A stretch of 64,000 nt of DNA from Gimesia maris (GTDB taxonomy: Bacteria; Planctomycetota; Planctomycetia; Planctomycetales; Planctomycetaceae): assembly GCF_008298035.1 (NCBI RefSeq), contig NZ_CP042910.1:2557001-2621000 (forward strand), read 5' to 3'. Under the pieces are notes generated by a model. The model was given only the letters and a program-made list of their open reading frames with translations. It was not told the origin of the DNA and made no database searches. Below, one piece after another: positions 1 through 8,422 of the stretch. A program made the position numbers and the translations under genes. Positions within the stretch are counted from its first letter, which is position 1, and every line of letters begins with the position of its first letter.

Positions 1-64
1 CGACTCGCATGGGTTTTCTTTCTCAGGCTTGGATTTGGTTCGGTCTTCGTGGCTTGTGATTCGG

Positions 65-1921
65 TTAATCGGGAACCTGTTTTAAATCCGCGGCAACGCG
101 GGCGGCCAGTTGATTGCTTTTTAACCAGGGAACATAAAATAAAACTCCTGAAAGCAGAATGACCGGCAGTAACATACCGACTTTCGTCCACTGTAACAGG
201 GAGGCTGAAAACAAGGCAAATGTAGCCGACAGGCATAAGGCAATTCCTCCGATGGCCGCAAGCAGGTCCAGGCGGAATTCCTGTTTCTGAGTGGAAGTTT
301 GAATCAATCCTTCCTGCTCGAGTTCAGACCTTATCCGACCCCAGAGTCCGGGGGGCTGTACCTGCAAGTAAAACCGCTTGAGATGGTCATCGGACTTCGG
401 TTTGGCCAGGAAGGCCAAGCAGATGCTCCCTACTAACCCCACACTGAATAAAATCCCGGCAGGGTACCAGAATGGTTCGCGGATTTCCCAGACAAACCAG
501 ACCAGGTACGCCAGGGGGGCCGAGATCATGATGGCAAAGATTTCGCCCCAGACATTAAATCGCCACCAGAACCATCTCAACCAGGACAACGGTAACGCCG
601 GAATAATCATCGCCGCATTGATGAACAGCACCCAGTTTCCAATTTCCTGAATCGAAAGCGCGAGACCGGTTGCCAGAATCATCATCAGAATCATGACGAG
701 ACGGGTCACCCAGATGTATTCCTGCTGGCTTTGCTCCGGTCGTATGTGACGGCGGTATAGATCATTAATAATGAAGGCAGATCCCCATTGCAGTAAGGTG
801 TCGACCGTCGACATATAACCGGCGAGGACCGCTGCCAGCAACAGTCCGATAAACCCGGGGGCTTTATCGCCATAGCGTGCCACCATGTGCCCCCAGACTT
901 CGACTGACGGAATTTCCTGTCCAGACGGAAGCAGCATTGCATCAGGTTGGGCCGGATCGACTGCCGGATAGAGGGCGATCGCCAGGAGACCCAAAGGCAG
1001 GATCGGCAGCATGCGGATTACGAGACTGAGCAGAGCGTTAAACATCTGTCCGAGTACGGCGTGCCGTTCATTTCGTGCCGCAAGGAATCGCTGTGCCGCC
1101 CAGCCTTCCCCCGCAAAAGGACTCCCGGCCATGAACAGTCCCATAATGATAATGGCAATCAGCGTGACCGGGTCGATGAAGGAATTGTCACCGGAGGAAG
1201 GGGGAATGATCTGCCAGAAATCAGCCGGTCGTTGAGTGAGTGCGCGTTCAACAATGCTCTCATAGCTGCCGAACTCCTGAATTCCAAAATAAAGGATCAC
1301 AAACGAGGCGATAAAAAAGATAAAGAACTGCGGCACATCGTTATAGGCGGCACCGATCAACCCACTCATTAAAGTGTAAGCCAGAGTGATACCGCCAAAT
1401 ATCAGCGTGATGGTTAAAATGTCCCAGCCGACCAGAGGCGCCAGCAGCTGTGCGGTCATGGAGGCACCGTATCCCAGCAGAACAACGGCCCAGACCAGAC
1501 AGGCATAAGCGCCATAGAAGCCGCGAAACCAGCCGGCTACCTTGCCGCTATAGCGAAATTCGATCAACTCTCCGGTTGTCACCAGTTGACTGCGGCGCCA
1601 CATTTTAGCCCAGAAAATACAGACCAGCGGCATCCAGATGGACCACGAAATCCAGGCGATCTTATTCAAGTACATGAATCCGCCGAAGAAAAAGATCCAG
1701 ACCCAGGCGCCCCCGGCATCAGAGTAGGTGGACACATTGGAAAAACCGATCACCCACCAGGGCAGGTTCCGATCCGCAATCAGAAATCCATCGGCTGACT
1801 GCGAAGCCCGTTTCGAGAAGTAAATTCCCACAGCCAGCATGGAAATCAGGTAGAGTCCCAATACCAGCCAGTCTGCAAGTTCCAGTGAGAATGAGACGCT
1901 TGCCAACAATTCACTCCTCAT
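65..1921 (-). CDS. Sodium:solute symporter (SSS family), 618 aa
   Basis: An inner-membrane secondary transporter that should import a small solute with Na+. The protein is almost wholly hydrophobic, with about 13-14 membrane segments. It opens with the family-typical ADWLVLGLYLISMLAVGIYF helix, followed by the RASQSADGFLIADRNLPWW loop and the FSNVSTYSDAGGAW stretch where SSS proteins bind sodium. A hydrophilic stretch around residues 500-550 and one further pair of helices close it; 618 aa is slightly long for the family. It is the last gene of a six-gene minus-strand operon; its ATG overlaps the TGA of the preceding amidohydrolase gene (ATGA), so translation is probably coupled. The substrate is not evident; the operon suggests an organic acid or sugar derivative handled by the neighbouring enzymes. 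Confidence 0.9.
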   Translation of the reverse strand: MRSELLASVSFSLELADWLVLGLYLISMLAVGIYFSKRASQSADGFLIADRNLPWWVIGFSNVSTYSDAGGAWVWIFFFGGFMYLNKIAWISWSIWMPLVCIFWAKMWRRSQLVTTGELIEFRYSGKVAGWFRGFYGAYACLVWAVVLLGYGASMTAQLLAPLVGWDILTITLIFGGITLAYTLMSGLIGAAYNDVPQFFIFFIASFVILYFGIQEFGSYESIVERALTQRPADFWQIIPPSSGDNSFIDPVTLIAIIIMGLFMAGSPFAGEGWAAQRFLAARNERHAVLGQMFNALLSLVIRMLPILPLGLLAIALYPAVDPAQPDAMLLPSGQEIPSVEVWGHMVARYGDKAPGFIGLLLAAVLAGYMSTVDTLLQWGSAFIINDLYRRHIRPEQSQQEYIWVTRLVMILMMILATGLALSIQEIGNWVLFINAAMIIPALPLSWLRWFWWRFNVWGEIFAIMISAPLAYLVWFVWEIREPFWYPAGILFSVGLVGSICLAFLAKPKSDDHLKRFYLQVQPPGLWGRIRSELEQEGLIQTSTQKQEFRLDLLAAIGGIALCLSATFALFSASLLQWTKVGMLLPVILLSGVLFYVPWLKSNQLAARVAADLKQVPD

Positions 1922-2727
1922 GTGAGATCACCTTTCGGAACGATTGATGTGGCGTCGGCGGCAGACAGCGGGCTTTGATCCAGCTTTAAGAGTCGGGCTG
2001 CGTTCTGATACAGGACATGATGCAAATCGTCCGGAGACAGGTCCGCTGCATAAACGTTATCGAGGCGCTCTGCGAGCAGGAGCCATTCAGCAATTCCGAA
2101 ATCGCTGCCAAATAAAATTTTGTGACTGCCCGCTTCCTGGATCAGATACTGCAGATCTCCACAGCGCGGTCCGCATAAACAGGCATATAAATTAGGAATG
2201 TCCCGCAGCAACTGCCCGGCCGGATAAACATAATCGGCGAGGCCGACGTGTCCTAATACAATATCTGCTTCGGGAACCTGTCTGGCCAGATCGGCAATTT
2301 GAAATGTAGTGGCATAAGGGGGCGTGCCGTCATGAAACAACACGGGAACTTTATGCTCGGCAGCGCAGTGCAGGATGTCAATCATCGTTTCTTTGACCAT
2401 GGACGGGGCAAACGATTGAATCCAGGAATGAAATTTCATGCCCCGAAAGCGGGGGTTCGACAGACAGCGTTCTGTCTCTTTGACGGCCTGTGCGCCCTGT
2501 TTGGGATCGACGGTGACGAAGGGAATCAGTCGATCCGGATAACGGTCGGCCCGTTTCAACAATAAGTCATTGTGCCGGGGGCAATCTTCGTAAAAACCCT
2601 GCATTGTAAAAATGCAGGCGATGTCCACGCCAGTTTTATCGAGGCCTGCGATGAAATCTTCACTGTTCATGAGTGAGTTTCCCAGCCAGGCTTCATCCAG
2701 ATGTGTATGGAAATCAATAATGCTCAT
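1918..2727 (-). CDS. Amidohydrolase-2 family metal-dependent hydrolase (269 aa)
   Basis: A cytoplasmic TIM-barrel hydrolase of the amidohydrolase-2 type (PF04909-like), a family that includes lactonases and decarboxylases. The metal-site motifs are complete: HxH at residues 7-9 (DFHTHLDE), a mid-barrel His in VLFHDGTPP, a His in DIVLGHVGL and the C-terminal Asp in ILFGSDFG. The length is normal. The gene overlaps its upstream neighbour by 4 bp (ATGA) and its downstream transporter by 4 bp. The substrate is unknown. Together with the two other amidohydrolase-like genes and the enolase-superfamily gene it suggests ring opening or C-O/C-N hydrolysis steps in one pathway. Confidence 0.88.
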   Translation of the reverse strand: MSIIDFHTHLDEAWLGNSLMNSEDFIAGLDKTGVDIACIFTMQGFYEDCPRHNDLLLKRADRYPDRLIPFVTVDPKQGAQAVKETERCLSNPRFRGMKFHSWIQSFAPSMVKETMIDILHCAAEHKVPVLFHDGTPPYATTFQIADLARQVPEADIVLGHVGLADYVYPAGQLLRDIPNLYACLCGPRCGDLQYLIQEAGSHKILFGSDFGIAEWLLLAERLDNVYAADLSPDDLHHVLYQNAARLLKLDQSPLSAADATSIVPKGDLT

Positions 2728-3455
2728 GTCAGGTGAAAAATCCTCTTCGCGTTGCCGGACAGAATGGATTCCCGCTGTGTTTCGGGCAAAGCGAGTCGTT
2801 CCAGAACTTTAAGCACCACCTGGATGGAATTGCGCGGCTCGGCACTGGCGAACAACAACCGTGAAGCGCCGGAACTCTCGAGAATACCCTGAACGGCTTC
2901 CCCCCAGAGCAGGGACGTATCCAGATAGAGATTTTCCGTCGCACTGAAAACTCCGGGCAGCTCGAACCACATATCGGCAAAACCACCGAAGCCGGCGATG
3001 AAATTCAGCGCAGGAAACTGGCGTGCCCGTTCCAGCACGGATAACACATCGGCATAGATATAGGTTCCCGTATGAAACATCACGGGCCATTGAAATTCTT
3101 CGGCCAGTTCCAATAACGGGGTAATCCGGGAATCGGTCGGGAAAAATCCCTGACGGGCCGGATTCAGAAACAGGCCGACGGCTCCCTGGTCGCGGCAGCG
3201 CTGCAGTTCTTCAAGGCAAAATTCCGGTCCCCACCAGGGATTGACGCTGACCATTGCCTTAATGCGGGGATGCGCCTTCAGGATGGTATCGTTACCTTCA
3301 CGGTTGCGGACAATCAACTCTGCGCCCATCGGTCTGGCAATCGCGGTTTCGACACCATTCAGATCCATCCGTCTCAAGAGATCATCAGGTGTTAAAGACA
3401 GATGATCTTCGGTCCCTAACAGGACATGTGAGTCAACGATCGTCAGTTTAGTCAT
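2724..3455 (-). CDS. Amidohydrolase-2-like protein lacking metal ligands (probable pseudoenzyme)
   Basis: Same fold and length class as the next gene, but the active-site residues are gone. The HxH motif reads VDSHVLLG (second His is Leu). The strand that usually carries a His reads NFIAGFGGF. The usual C-terminal GSD reads LFASAEP. Only PVMFHTGTY keeps a His. The ATG at 3455 is chosen: it overlaps the upstream gene stop by 8 bp, whereas an in-frame TTG at 3473 would extend further into it. The stop overlaps the next start (ATGA). I infer a structural or regulatory partner of the active paralog encoded just downstream, or an enzyme with altered chemistry. It is not a decayed gene: the frame is intact and placed precisely in the operon. 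Confidence 0.8.
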   Translation of the reverse strand: MTKLTIVDSHVLLGTEDHLSLTPDDLLRRMDLNGVETAIARPMGAELIVRNREGNDTILKAHPRIKAMVSVNPWWGPEFCLEELQRCRDQGAVGLFLNPARQGFFPTDSRITPLLELAEEFQWPVMFHTGTYIYADVLSVLERARQFPALNFIAGFGGFADMWFELPGVFSATENLYLDTSLLWGEAVQGILESSGASRLLFASAEPRNSIQVVLKVLERLALPETQRESILSGNAKRIFHLT

Positions 3456-4551
3456 GAAGCGGCTCCACTCCAAATCCGGTGCCGAGAGGAGTCAACAGGC
3501 GACCGTTGTTTAATTCCAGTGCGGGAGACGTCGAAGAGGCTGTGTAAATCATCCCTGTCATCAGATCCGAAGCATATTCCTCAACAGGAAATGCGGTCAG
3601 ACTGGCTGCCAGACAGACCATGGCGGCCTGACCGAGGTCGGTTTCCATATTCGAGCCGATCACGCAATACTTGCCTGCATTCTGAGCCGTTTGAGCCATC
3701 TTTAGTGAATTCGTGAAGCCCCCATTTTTTCCCGGGTACAACGAGAGCAGATCCATGGCGTCGCAGTCCAGAGCTTCTGCCAGTTCTCCCGGTGTGAAGA
3801 TGCTTTCGTCGGCCAGGATCGGAACATCCACACGTTGTTTCACACGGGCCATCATGCCGATCCGATCCCGGGGCGTCGGTTGTTCAACAAGCGCCAGGTT
3901 AAATGGCAGTAGTTCCTCAATCGCGGCGACTGCCTGGTCTTCCGTTTGATAAGCACCGTTGGCATCAATGGTCAAAATCGGTTCCTTACCCAGTCGCTCC
4001 CGAACCGCTTTCAGGCGGGCGACATCATCCAGGCCTGGTACTCCCGTTTTGATTTTCAATGTTCGGATGCCCGCTTCCCACGATTCGACTGCCAGCCGCA
4101 CGGTATCTTCCACGGAATAAGCGCCAATACTGAACCGGGTGGGAACCGATTCCACAGGTTTCCGATCGCCGATCAGCGCGCTGACTGGTTTTTCCTGGCG
4201 TCGGGCCCATAAGTCCCAGGCGGCGATATCGATACTGGCTTTCAGGAACGGGTTTCCCTGCAGAGCGCGATCCAGAATTGTCAGGATCTCACTCGGATGA
4301 TCATAGTGGCTGCCTGTTAAGAGAGGTGTAATTCGATTTTGGACAATCCATAACCCGGTCTCGGCTGCTTCTCCGCTCCAGATCATGACAGTTGCCGCTT
4401 CACCGAATCCCTGGTTTTCCAGTTCATCCGTCAGGGTGATGATGAGGTAACGGGAGCGGTCATGGATTCCCAGGCTGGTGATGATAACACGATCCTGGTG
4501 CAGCGAATAGTTTGCGATTCTGGCTTCTACTTTTGTAATCTGAAATGGCAT
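3448..4551 (-). CDS. Enolase-superfamily enzyme, muconate-lactonizing (MLE) subgroup, 367 aa
   Basis: Abstracts a proton alpha to a carboxylate; MLE-subgroup members are cycloisomerases, o-succinylbenzoate synthases or dipeptide epimerases. Key residues are all visible, numbered from the ATG at 4551: KxK at K166/K168 (TLKIKTG), metal ligands D196 (TIDANGA), E223 (LVEQPTP) and D248 (ILADES), and the second-face lysine K275 (PGKNGGF). This pattern fits the MLE subgroup better than mandelate racemase. The start at 4551 (MPFQITKVEA) matches the family N-terminus; longer in-frame starts would run into the upstream gene. It lies 40 bp after the upstream amidohydrolase and overlaps the next gene by 8 bp. 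The exact reaction cannot be read from sequence. Confidence 0.88.
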   Translation of the reverse strand: MPFQITKVEARIANYSLHQDRVIITSLGIHDRSRYLIITLTDELENQGFGEAATVMIWSGEAAETGLWIVQNRITPLLTGSHYDHPSEILTILDRALQGNPFLKASIDIAAWDLWARRQEKPVSALIGDRKPVESVPTRFSIGAYSVEDTVRLAVESWEAGIRTLKIKTGVPGLDDVARLKAVRERLGKEPILTIDANGAYQTEDQAVAAIEELLPFNLALVEQPTPRDRIGMMARVKQRVDVPILADESIFTPGELAEALDCDAMDLLSLYPGKNGGFTNSLKMAQTAQNAGKYCVIGSNMETDLGQAAMVCLAASLTAFPVEEYASDLMTGMIYTASSTSPALELNNGRLLTPLGTGFGVEPLHD

Positions 4552-4591
4552 GCAGTGAGCTTTCAAGCGGGGATCTATTAAACGGGGCAGG

Positions 4592-5443
4592 TCAGTCTTC
4601 CAGCCCCAGAAGCGGCAGGGCATTACGAAAAAGCAATGATTCAATCTGCTCGGTATCGAGCCGGGGCAGGGCTGTTCCTTCCAGCATCAGATTGAGATTT
4701 CGCAAACCTTCAATGGATGCGTTGACTGTAGTAAAAGGATAGTCCGAACCAAACAGCAGTTTATCCCACACGCCGTATTCCTGCACGAGCATGAGGCTGT
4801 GGTACAGCTGAAACGGGCGATAATGGAGTGCGCTGATATCGGCATAAACGTGGGGGTGTTTGCGAATCACAACGACGGATTCCCCTTCATAAGGATGAGA
4901 GAGGTGTGCCATCACGATTCTAACTTCCGGAAACCGGATCGCCACCCGATCGATGTGTATTGGCAAGGTGCAATCCAGCGGCGCCTGAGCCACAAAGGTG
5001 GTGCCGGTATGTAACAGGACCGGCAGTTTATTTTGAGTGGCAAATTCCCAGAGCGGATCCAGAAGCCTGTCATCTGGACGAAAACCAGCATACATGGACA
5101 GTAATTTGATACCCTTTAGTCCTAAAACTTCGTATCCCTCTCGCATTTCATCCTGCCAGCCGGCTTGCGTCGGATCCAGCGACATGTAACCGATGAGAGT
5201 CTCCGGGTGTGCATTGACATAATCGGCCACATACCGGTCATCCACCCAGAGGCCGCTCAACCGCGCCTTACCTCCGAAAACAATGGTGCGTGTTTCTGCG
5301 GGAGCAGTATTCCGGTAGGCCTCGTATTCGACAGTCAAATCGAGTTCCACGCCCGCCTTGGCCCGTCGTGCCGCCTGCAGACGAAAATCGTCGTTGAAGT
5401 GGTCCGGAAATTTCCAGGCATGACTGTGAACATCGATAATCAT
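4592..5443 (-). CDS. Amidohydrolase-2 family metal-dependent hydrolase (283 aa)
   Basis: A cytoplasmic TIM-barrel hydrolase with an intact metal site: HxH at the start (MIIDVHSHAW), LLHTGTT, the His of IVMAHLSHP, and LLFGSDYPF near the C-terminus. The ATG at 5443 is preferred over an earlier in-frame start at 5479 because the HxH motif sits within the first ten residues, as in the family, and a purine-rich stretch precedes it. It is the second gene of the operon, 70 bp after the large secreted hydrolase and 40 bp before the MLE-type gene. Its sequence differs clearly from the other two amidohydrolase-like genes, so the three are not recent duplicates. Confidence 0.87.
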   Translation of the reverse strand: MIIDVHSHAWKFPDHFNDDFRLQAARRAKAGVELDLTVEYEAYRNTAPAETRTIVFGGKARLSGLWVDDRYVADYVNAHPETLIGYMSLDPTQAGWQDEMREGYEVLGLKGIKLLSMYAGFRPDDRLLDPLWEFATQNKLPVLLHTGTTFVAQAPLDCTLPIHIDRVAIRFPEVRIVMAHLSHPYEGESVVVIRKHPHVYADISALHYRPFQLYHSLMLVQEYGVWDKLLFGSDYPFTTVNASIEGLRNLNLMLEGTALPRLDTEQIESLLFRNALPLLGLED

Positions 5444-5513
5444 CTTAGTTTCTTCCCCTGATGGCCACTGACAGAACATATCAAATCTATGAAAACAGAC
5501 TGACGAATGCCAA

Positions 5514-8009
5514 TCATTTCTGATGCTGATGCAGAAAGAGCTGGTCCGGCTTAATCTTCTCTAACGGCAGGCTGGATTCTTTTTCTGTTTCGACGATGAC
5601 TTCTAACTGCAGAGGCGTTTCAGTAAAGGTCACGGTACCAAAGGCGATTCCCTGTGACGCATCCAAGGCAAACGCGGCCGGTTGCCCATTGACGAGCACT
5701 TTCAAAGCGGGTTGTCGGCAGTTGGCGATATAAATCGTCTCCTGCAAACCGGGGGGACCATCGATTTCGAATCGCAGTGATTTTTGAGCGGCATCCCATG
5801 ACTCTGAAAGACGTTTCCCTCCCCAGAGGTGCATTGGATGCGAGTCTGAAACAGGTCGAAGATACAGGAGTCTGAGACTGCCCCCCGGAATCTCCAGATT
5901 GGATAAAGTGGAAGATACATCAGCTCCCGATGCGATTTTACTGGTATGCTGATTGACATCAAACACCAGATAGTTCTGGTCCTGTTTGACTTTGATCGCT
6001 TCCGGCTGATGGATCTCCAGTGAGGTTGTTTGAGATTCCGATGACATATTTGCAATGGGAATCAGATAGTCATTCCATGTTCGATTTCGATAGATGGTCG
6101 CGTAGGTTTGTGGTGTGGATGTGGAAAACTGTTTCCCCGATTCTGCGAAAATATAGGGCTGCGATTCATAAATTCCAAAGTTTGCCTGCGCGGTGCTGTA
6201 GGTGCGGATATAGAGCGACTCTTCGTCTGCAACCCCTTTTGCATACGGGAATTTTTTCGGATACAGTCGCCAGTCGAGGTAGCTGTACTGGCCGCCCCCT
6301 GTGAGCAGATCGTAGTTATACACAATGGCTGCAGAAGTCCGTGTGTTTTCGTCATCTCCCGGCCAGAGACAGCCTTGCCCGTTCAGGCTTTTGGTGATTC
6401 CAAAGAAGTTCCAGTAGTTTTCCAGTGAAGTAGAGCCATAACCTTCGCCATACAGGTGCATGTCGAAGGCACTCATGACAGGCAGCACCATGGCAGTGGT
6501 ACAATGATCAATCAAGACTACGTGTGGGCATTTTTCCATCATGAGCTTGCGGCGTCGCCAGCTGACCTCATGCAGTTCAATCAGGCTGTCGTAGACGGGA
6601 TGCGGGTGCTGATGTTCCTGGTGCAACGGACAACTGGGATAAGCCAGATTGTCATCAACATAGATGCCATCAACGGCGAATTTATCCAGCATTTCGGAAA
6701 TGGTTTTCAGACGATATTCGGCCAGTCCATTGGGAGAGGAGAGACAGGTAGCGGTCATATTACAATACGAGTCCATGTGCGGCTGGTAGTGGCCGCCGTA
6801 GTTAAACCCCTGCCAGAGCTTCCACTGATTCTGCTCCCGCATTTTCTGGACCCCCTCCGAACTCTCATACATCATGTCTGCCATGGTGCACCAGATGAAC
6901 AACATGCCCGCATCGTGGACCTGTTGAATGACACGCTTCATCTCACCGGCAGGAGGCCGCGGTTTGCCGGGAGTTCCCGGACGATGCATTTGAAACAGGG
7001 TAAATCCCAGCCGTGCCGCGTCCAGAATTTCCTGATGCGTCGGGTAAGGATGCTTTTGATCCCCGGCCCAGGTAAACATTCGCAGGCCGCTGTTGCGCGG
7101 GTGGGGCACCCGATTCGGTGCCAGGCTGAGTCCCGTGCGGAACGTCAATTCTTCTCCGGATTTAATAAGATAGGGCTTTGCCCCTTCGCTGATGTTGATG
7201 ATGTTCTGCTCCAGCACCACATCTGCAGTGACACCGTCATTTTCAGTGATGTTTAATGCCGCTGTCGGCAGGCCGGCTTTAGAAAGATGTGTGGCACCAC
7301 TGTCGGTAAACAGGGCCAGAGCCGCTTCAGGGCTGAATACTTCGAGGCACGAGGTGAGAGTTGTCAGGGGCAGTGCTTTTCCCGTGGGGGGCAATGAGCC
7401 ACTTTGCGAGCCCATTCCATGTTGATCTCGGCGTTTATGCAGATAGCTGTGGAATTTCCCCTTCGCTGACAGGCGGCTACTTACGTTTCGATGGATGACC
7501 AGATCCTGCTTCGGCTGCAGCGTTACATTCGATACGACGACACCATCATCAAAAAAAGTTGACTGAAGAGTATAAGGGATCGCGCTGCTGTTGTTCGCCT
7601 GTGGTTTCAGGAGTCCGGTTGTTTTCAGGATGACCTGATGCTGACTTTTGAATTCCAGTACGGTCTTACCGCTATTCTGTTTTGCGCTCAACCGGTAATC
7701 ATCCAGAATCAGATCAACGGGTTCACTGAGCTGAATGACTTTCTCGTCGTCGCGACGGACCTCAAGATTGGTAATGCAGCCGGTATTTGGATCAACCAGA
7801 TATTCAAACACAGGGCCTTTGAGATGGATGCCGACCGAATCGACTTTATAGCTCAGTGACTCTTCAGGCAGGGGTTCTCTCAATACGGAGCGAAAGGGCT
7901 GGCTGACCTGCTTTTCTGCTGCCTTTGTACTGGCATTCAAAGTCACAAACATCAGGACAATAAGTGCGGCAGTGTAGAGGGGAACTCTGAGAGAATTGCA
8001 AGAGGACAC
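5514..8009 (-). CDS. Large secreted TIM-barrel protein, probable glycoside hydrolase (831 aa)
   Basis: First gene of the operon. It has an N-terminal signal peptide (LYTAALIVLMFVTLNAS, ending near KAAEKQ), so it acts in the periplasm or outside. Residues 40-310 look like an all-beta domain; about 310-620 read as a glycosidase-like TIM barrel with GFTLFQMHRPG, FIWCTMADMM and an acidic VDGIYVDDNLAYP motif that could hold a catalytic Asp. The last 200 residues are again beta-rich. The start is a GTG at 8009 with an AAGGA eight bases upstream. I do not recognise a specific family, so the glycosidase role is inference from fold-like motifs and the sugar-type (ROK) regulator nearby. Two AT-rich palindromes lie upstream. 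Confidence 0.7.
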   Translation of the reverse strand: MSSCNSLRVPLYTAALIVLMFVTLNASTKAAEKQVSQPFRSVLREPLPEESLSYKVDSVGIHLKGPVFEYLVDPNTGCITNLEVRRDDEKVIQLSEPVDLILDDYRLSAKQNSGKTVLEFKSQHQVILKTTGLLKPQANNSSAIPYTLQSTFFDDGVVVSNVTLQPKQDLVIHRNVSSRLSAKGKFHSYLHKRRDQHGMGSQSGSLPPTGKALPLTTLTSCLEVFSPEAALALFTDSGATHLSKAGLPTAALNITENDGVTADVVLEQNIINISEGAKPYLIKSGEELTFRTGLSLAPNRVPHPRNSGLRMFTWAGDQKHPYPTHQEILDAARLGFTLFQMHRPGTPGKPRPPAGEMKRVIQQVHDAGMLFIWCTMADMMYESSEGVQKMREQNQWKLWQGFNYGGHYQPHMDSYCNMTATCLSSPNGLAEYRLKTISEMLDKFAVDGIYVDDNLAYPSCPLHQEHQHPHPVYDSLIELHEVSWRRRKLMMEKCPHVVLIDHCTTAMVLPVMSAFDMHLYGEGYGSTSLENYWNFFGITKSLNGQGCLWPGDDENTRTSAAIVYNYDLLTGGGQYSYLDWRLYPKKFPYAKGVADEESLYIRTYSTAQANFGIYESQPYIFAESGKQFSTSTPQTYATIYRNRTWNDYLIPIANMSSESQTTSLEIHQPEAIKVKQDQNYLVFDVNQHTSKIASGADVSSTLSNLEIPGGSLRLLYLRPVSDSHPMHLWGGKRLSESWDAAQKSLRFEIDGPPGLQETIYIANCRQPALKVLVNGQPAAFALDASQGIAFGTVTFTETPLQLEVIVETEKESSLPLEKIKPDQLFLHQHQK

Positions 8010-8081
8010 AGTATTGATCCTTGTGTTTTGGTGGTGGCCTTAAGTGTATTCGTGTTGCGGCATATGGGTATATTACGGTCT

Positions 8082-8106
8082 TTTAATTTACATTTGTTAA
8101 TTTAAA
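8082..8106. promoter_or_regulatory. Imperfect AT-rich palindrome, candidate operator
   Basis: A 25-bp imperfect palindrome (arms TTTAATTTA and TAATTTAAA, one mismatched pair) centred about 85 bp upstream of the GTG start of the hydrolase operon. Position and symmetry fit a repressor site; the ROK regulator two genes away is the obvious candidate. No binding evidence. Confidence 0.4.
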
Positions 8107-8242
8107 TGCGGTTAAGGTGTTTGTCAATGTTTTGTGGGTTAAATTTGTTGGTGCGTGGTAAGATTTATTAATCAGTGTCGTTGTTTGTGAATCCTGTGGC
8201 TTGATGCGACTCGTATATCAGACATTTTTATTGGGGAGCACA

Positions 8243-8266
8243 GTTTAAAATACCGGCATTTTAAAC
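8243..8266. promoter_or_regulatory. Perfect 9-bp inverted repeat, candidate ROK operator
   Basis: GTTTAAAAT, six bases, then ATTTTAAAC: perfect 9-bp arms. There is no T-tract after it, so it reads as a protein-binding site rather than a terminator. The related palindrome GTTTAAAC occurs at 10560-10567 upstream of the ROK gene, which would fit autoregulation. Assignment to ROK is inference. Confidence 0.45.
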
Positions 8267-8422
8267 ACGTACCTCTGGCCGGGCGAGACGTGACGCAGGC
8301 ATAAGTGTTCCAGCTGATCGCAAGTTACAGTTAACCTGTGTGAAGTCTCAGGGGACTGTTTGTCTGGCTCGAGATTCCCGAATGCGCTTGCGAATCAGGG
8401 CGGCCCGTTCTGTACTGTTTTG

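Larger units (their letters stand above)
8010..8422. other. Regulatory intergenic region between the hydrolase operon and the SDR gene
   Basis: A gene-free stretch of about 410 bp between the 5' end of the six-gene operon and the 3' end of the SDR gene. It is AT-rich in its first 260 bases and holds two palindromes listed separately. No convincing small ORF or RNA gene was seen. It must contain the promoter of the operon that starts at 8009. Confidence 0.6.

Noticed and set aside
6456-7256. Long plus-strand open frame opposite the large secreted hydrolase gene
   Set aside because: It is the mirror of a real minus-strand gene with clear motifs and a signal peptide; the translated product has no domain character and no ribosome-binding site.
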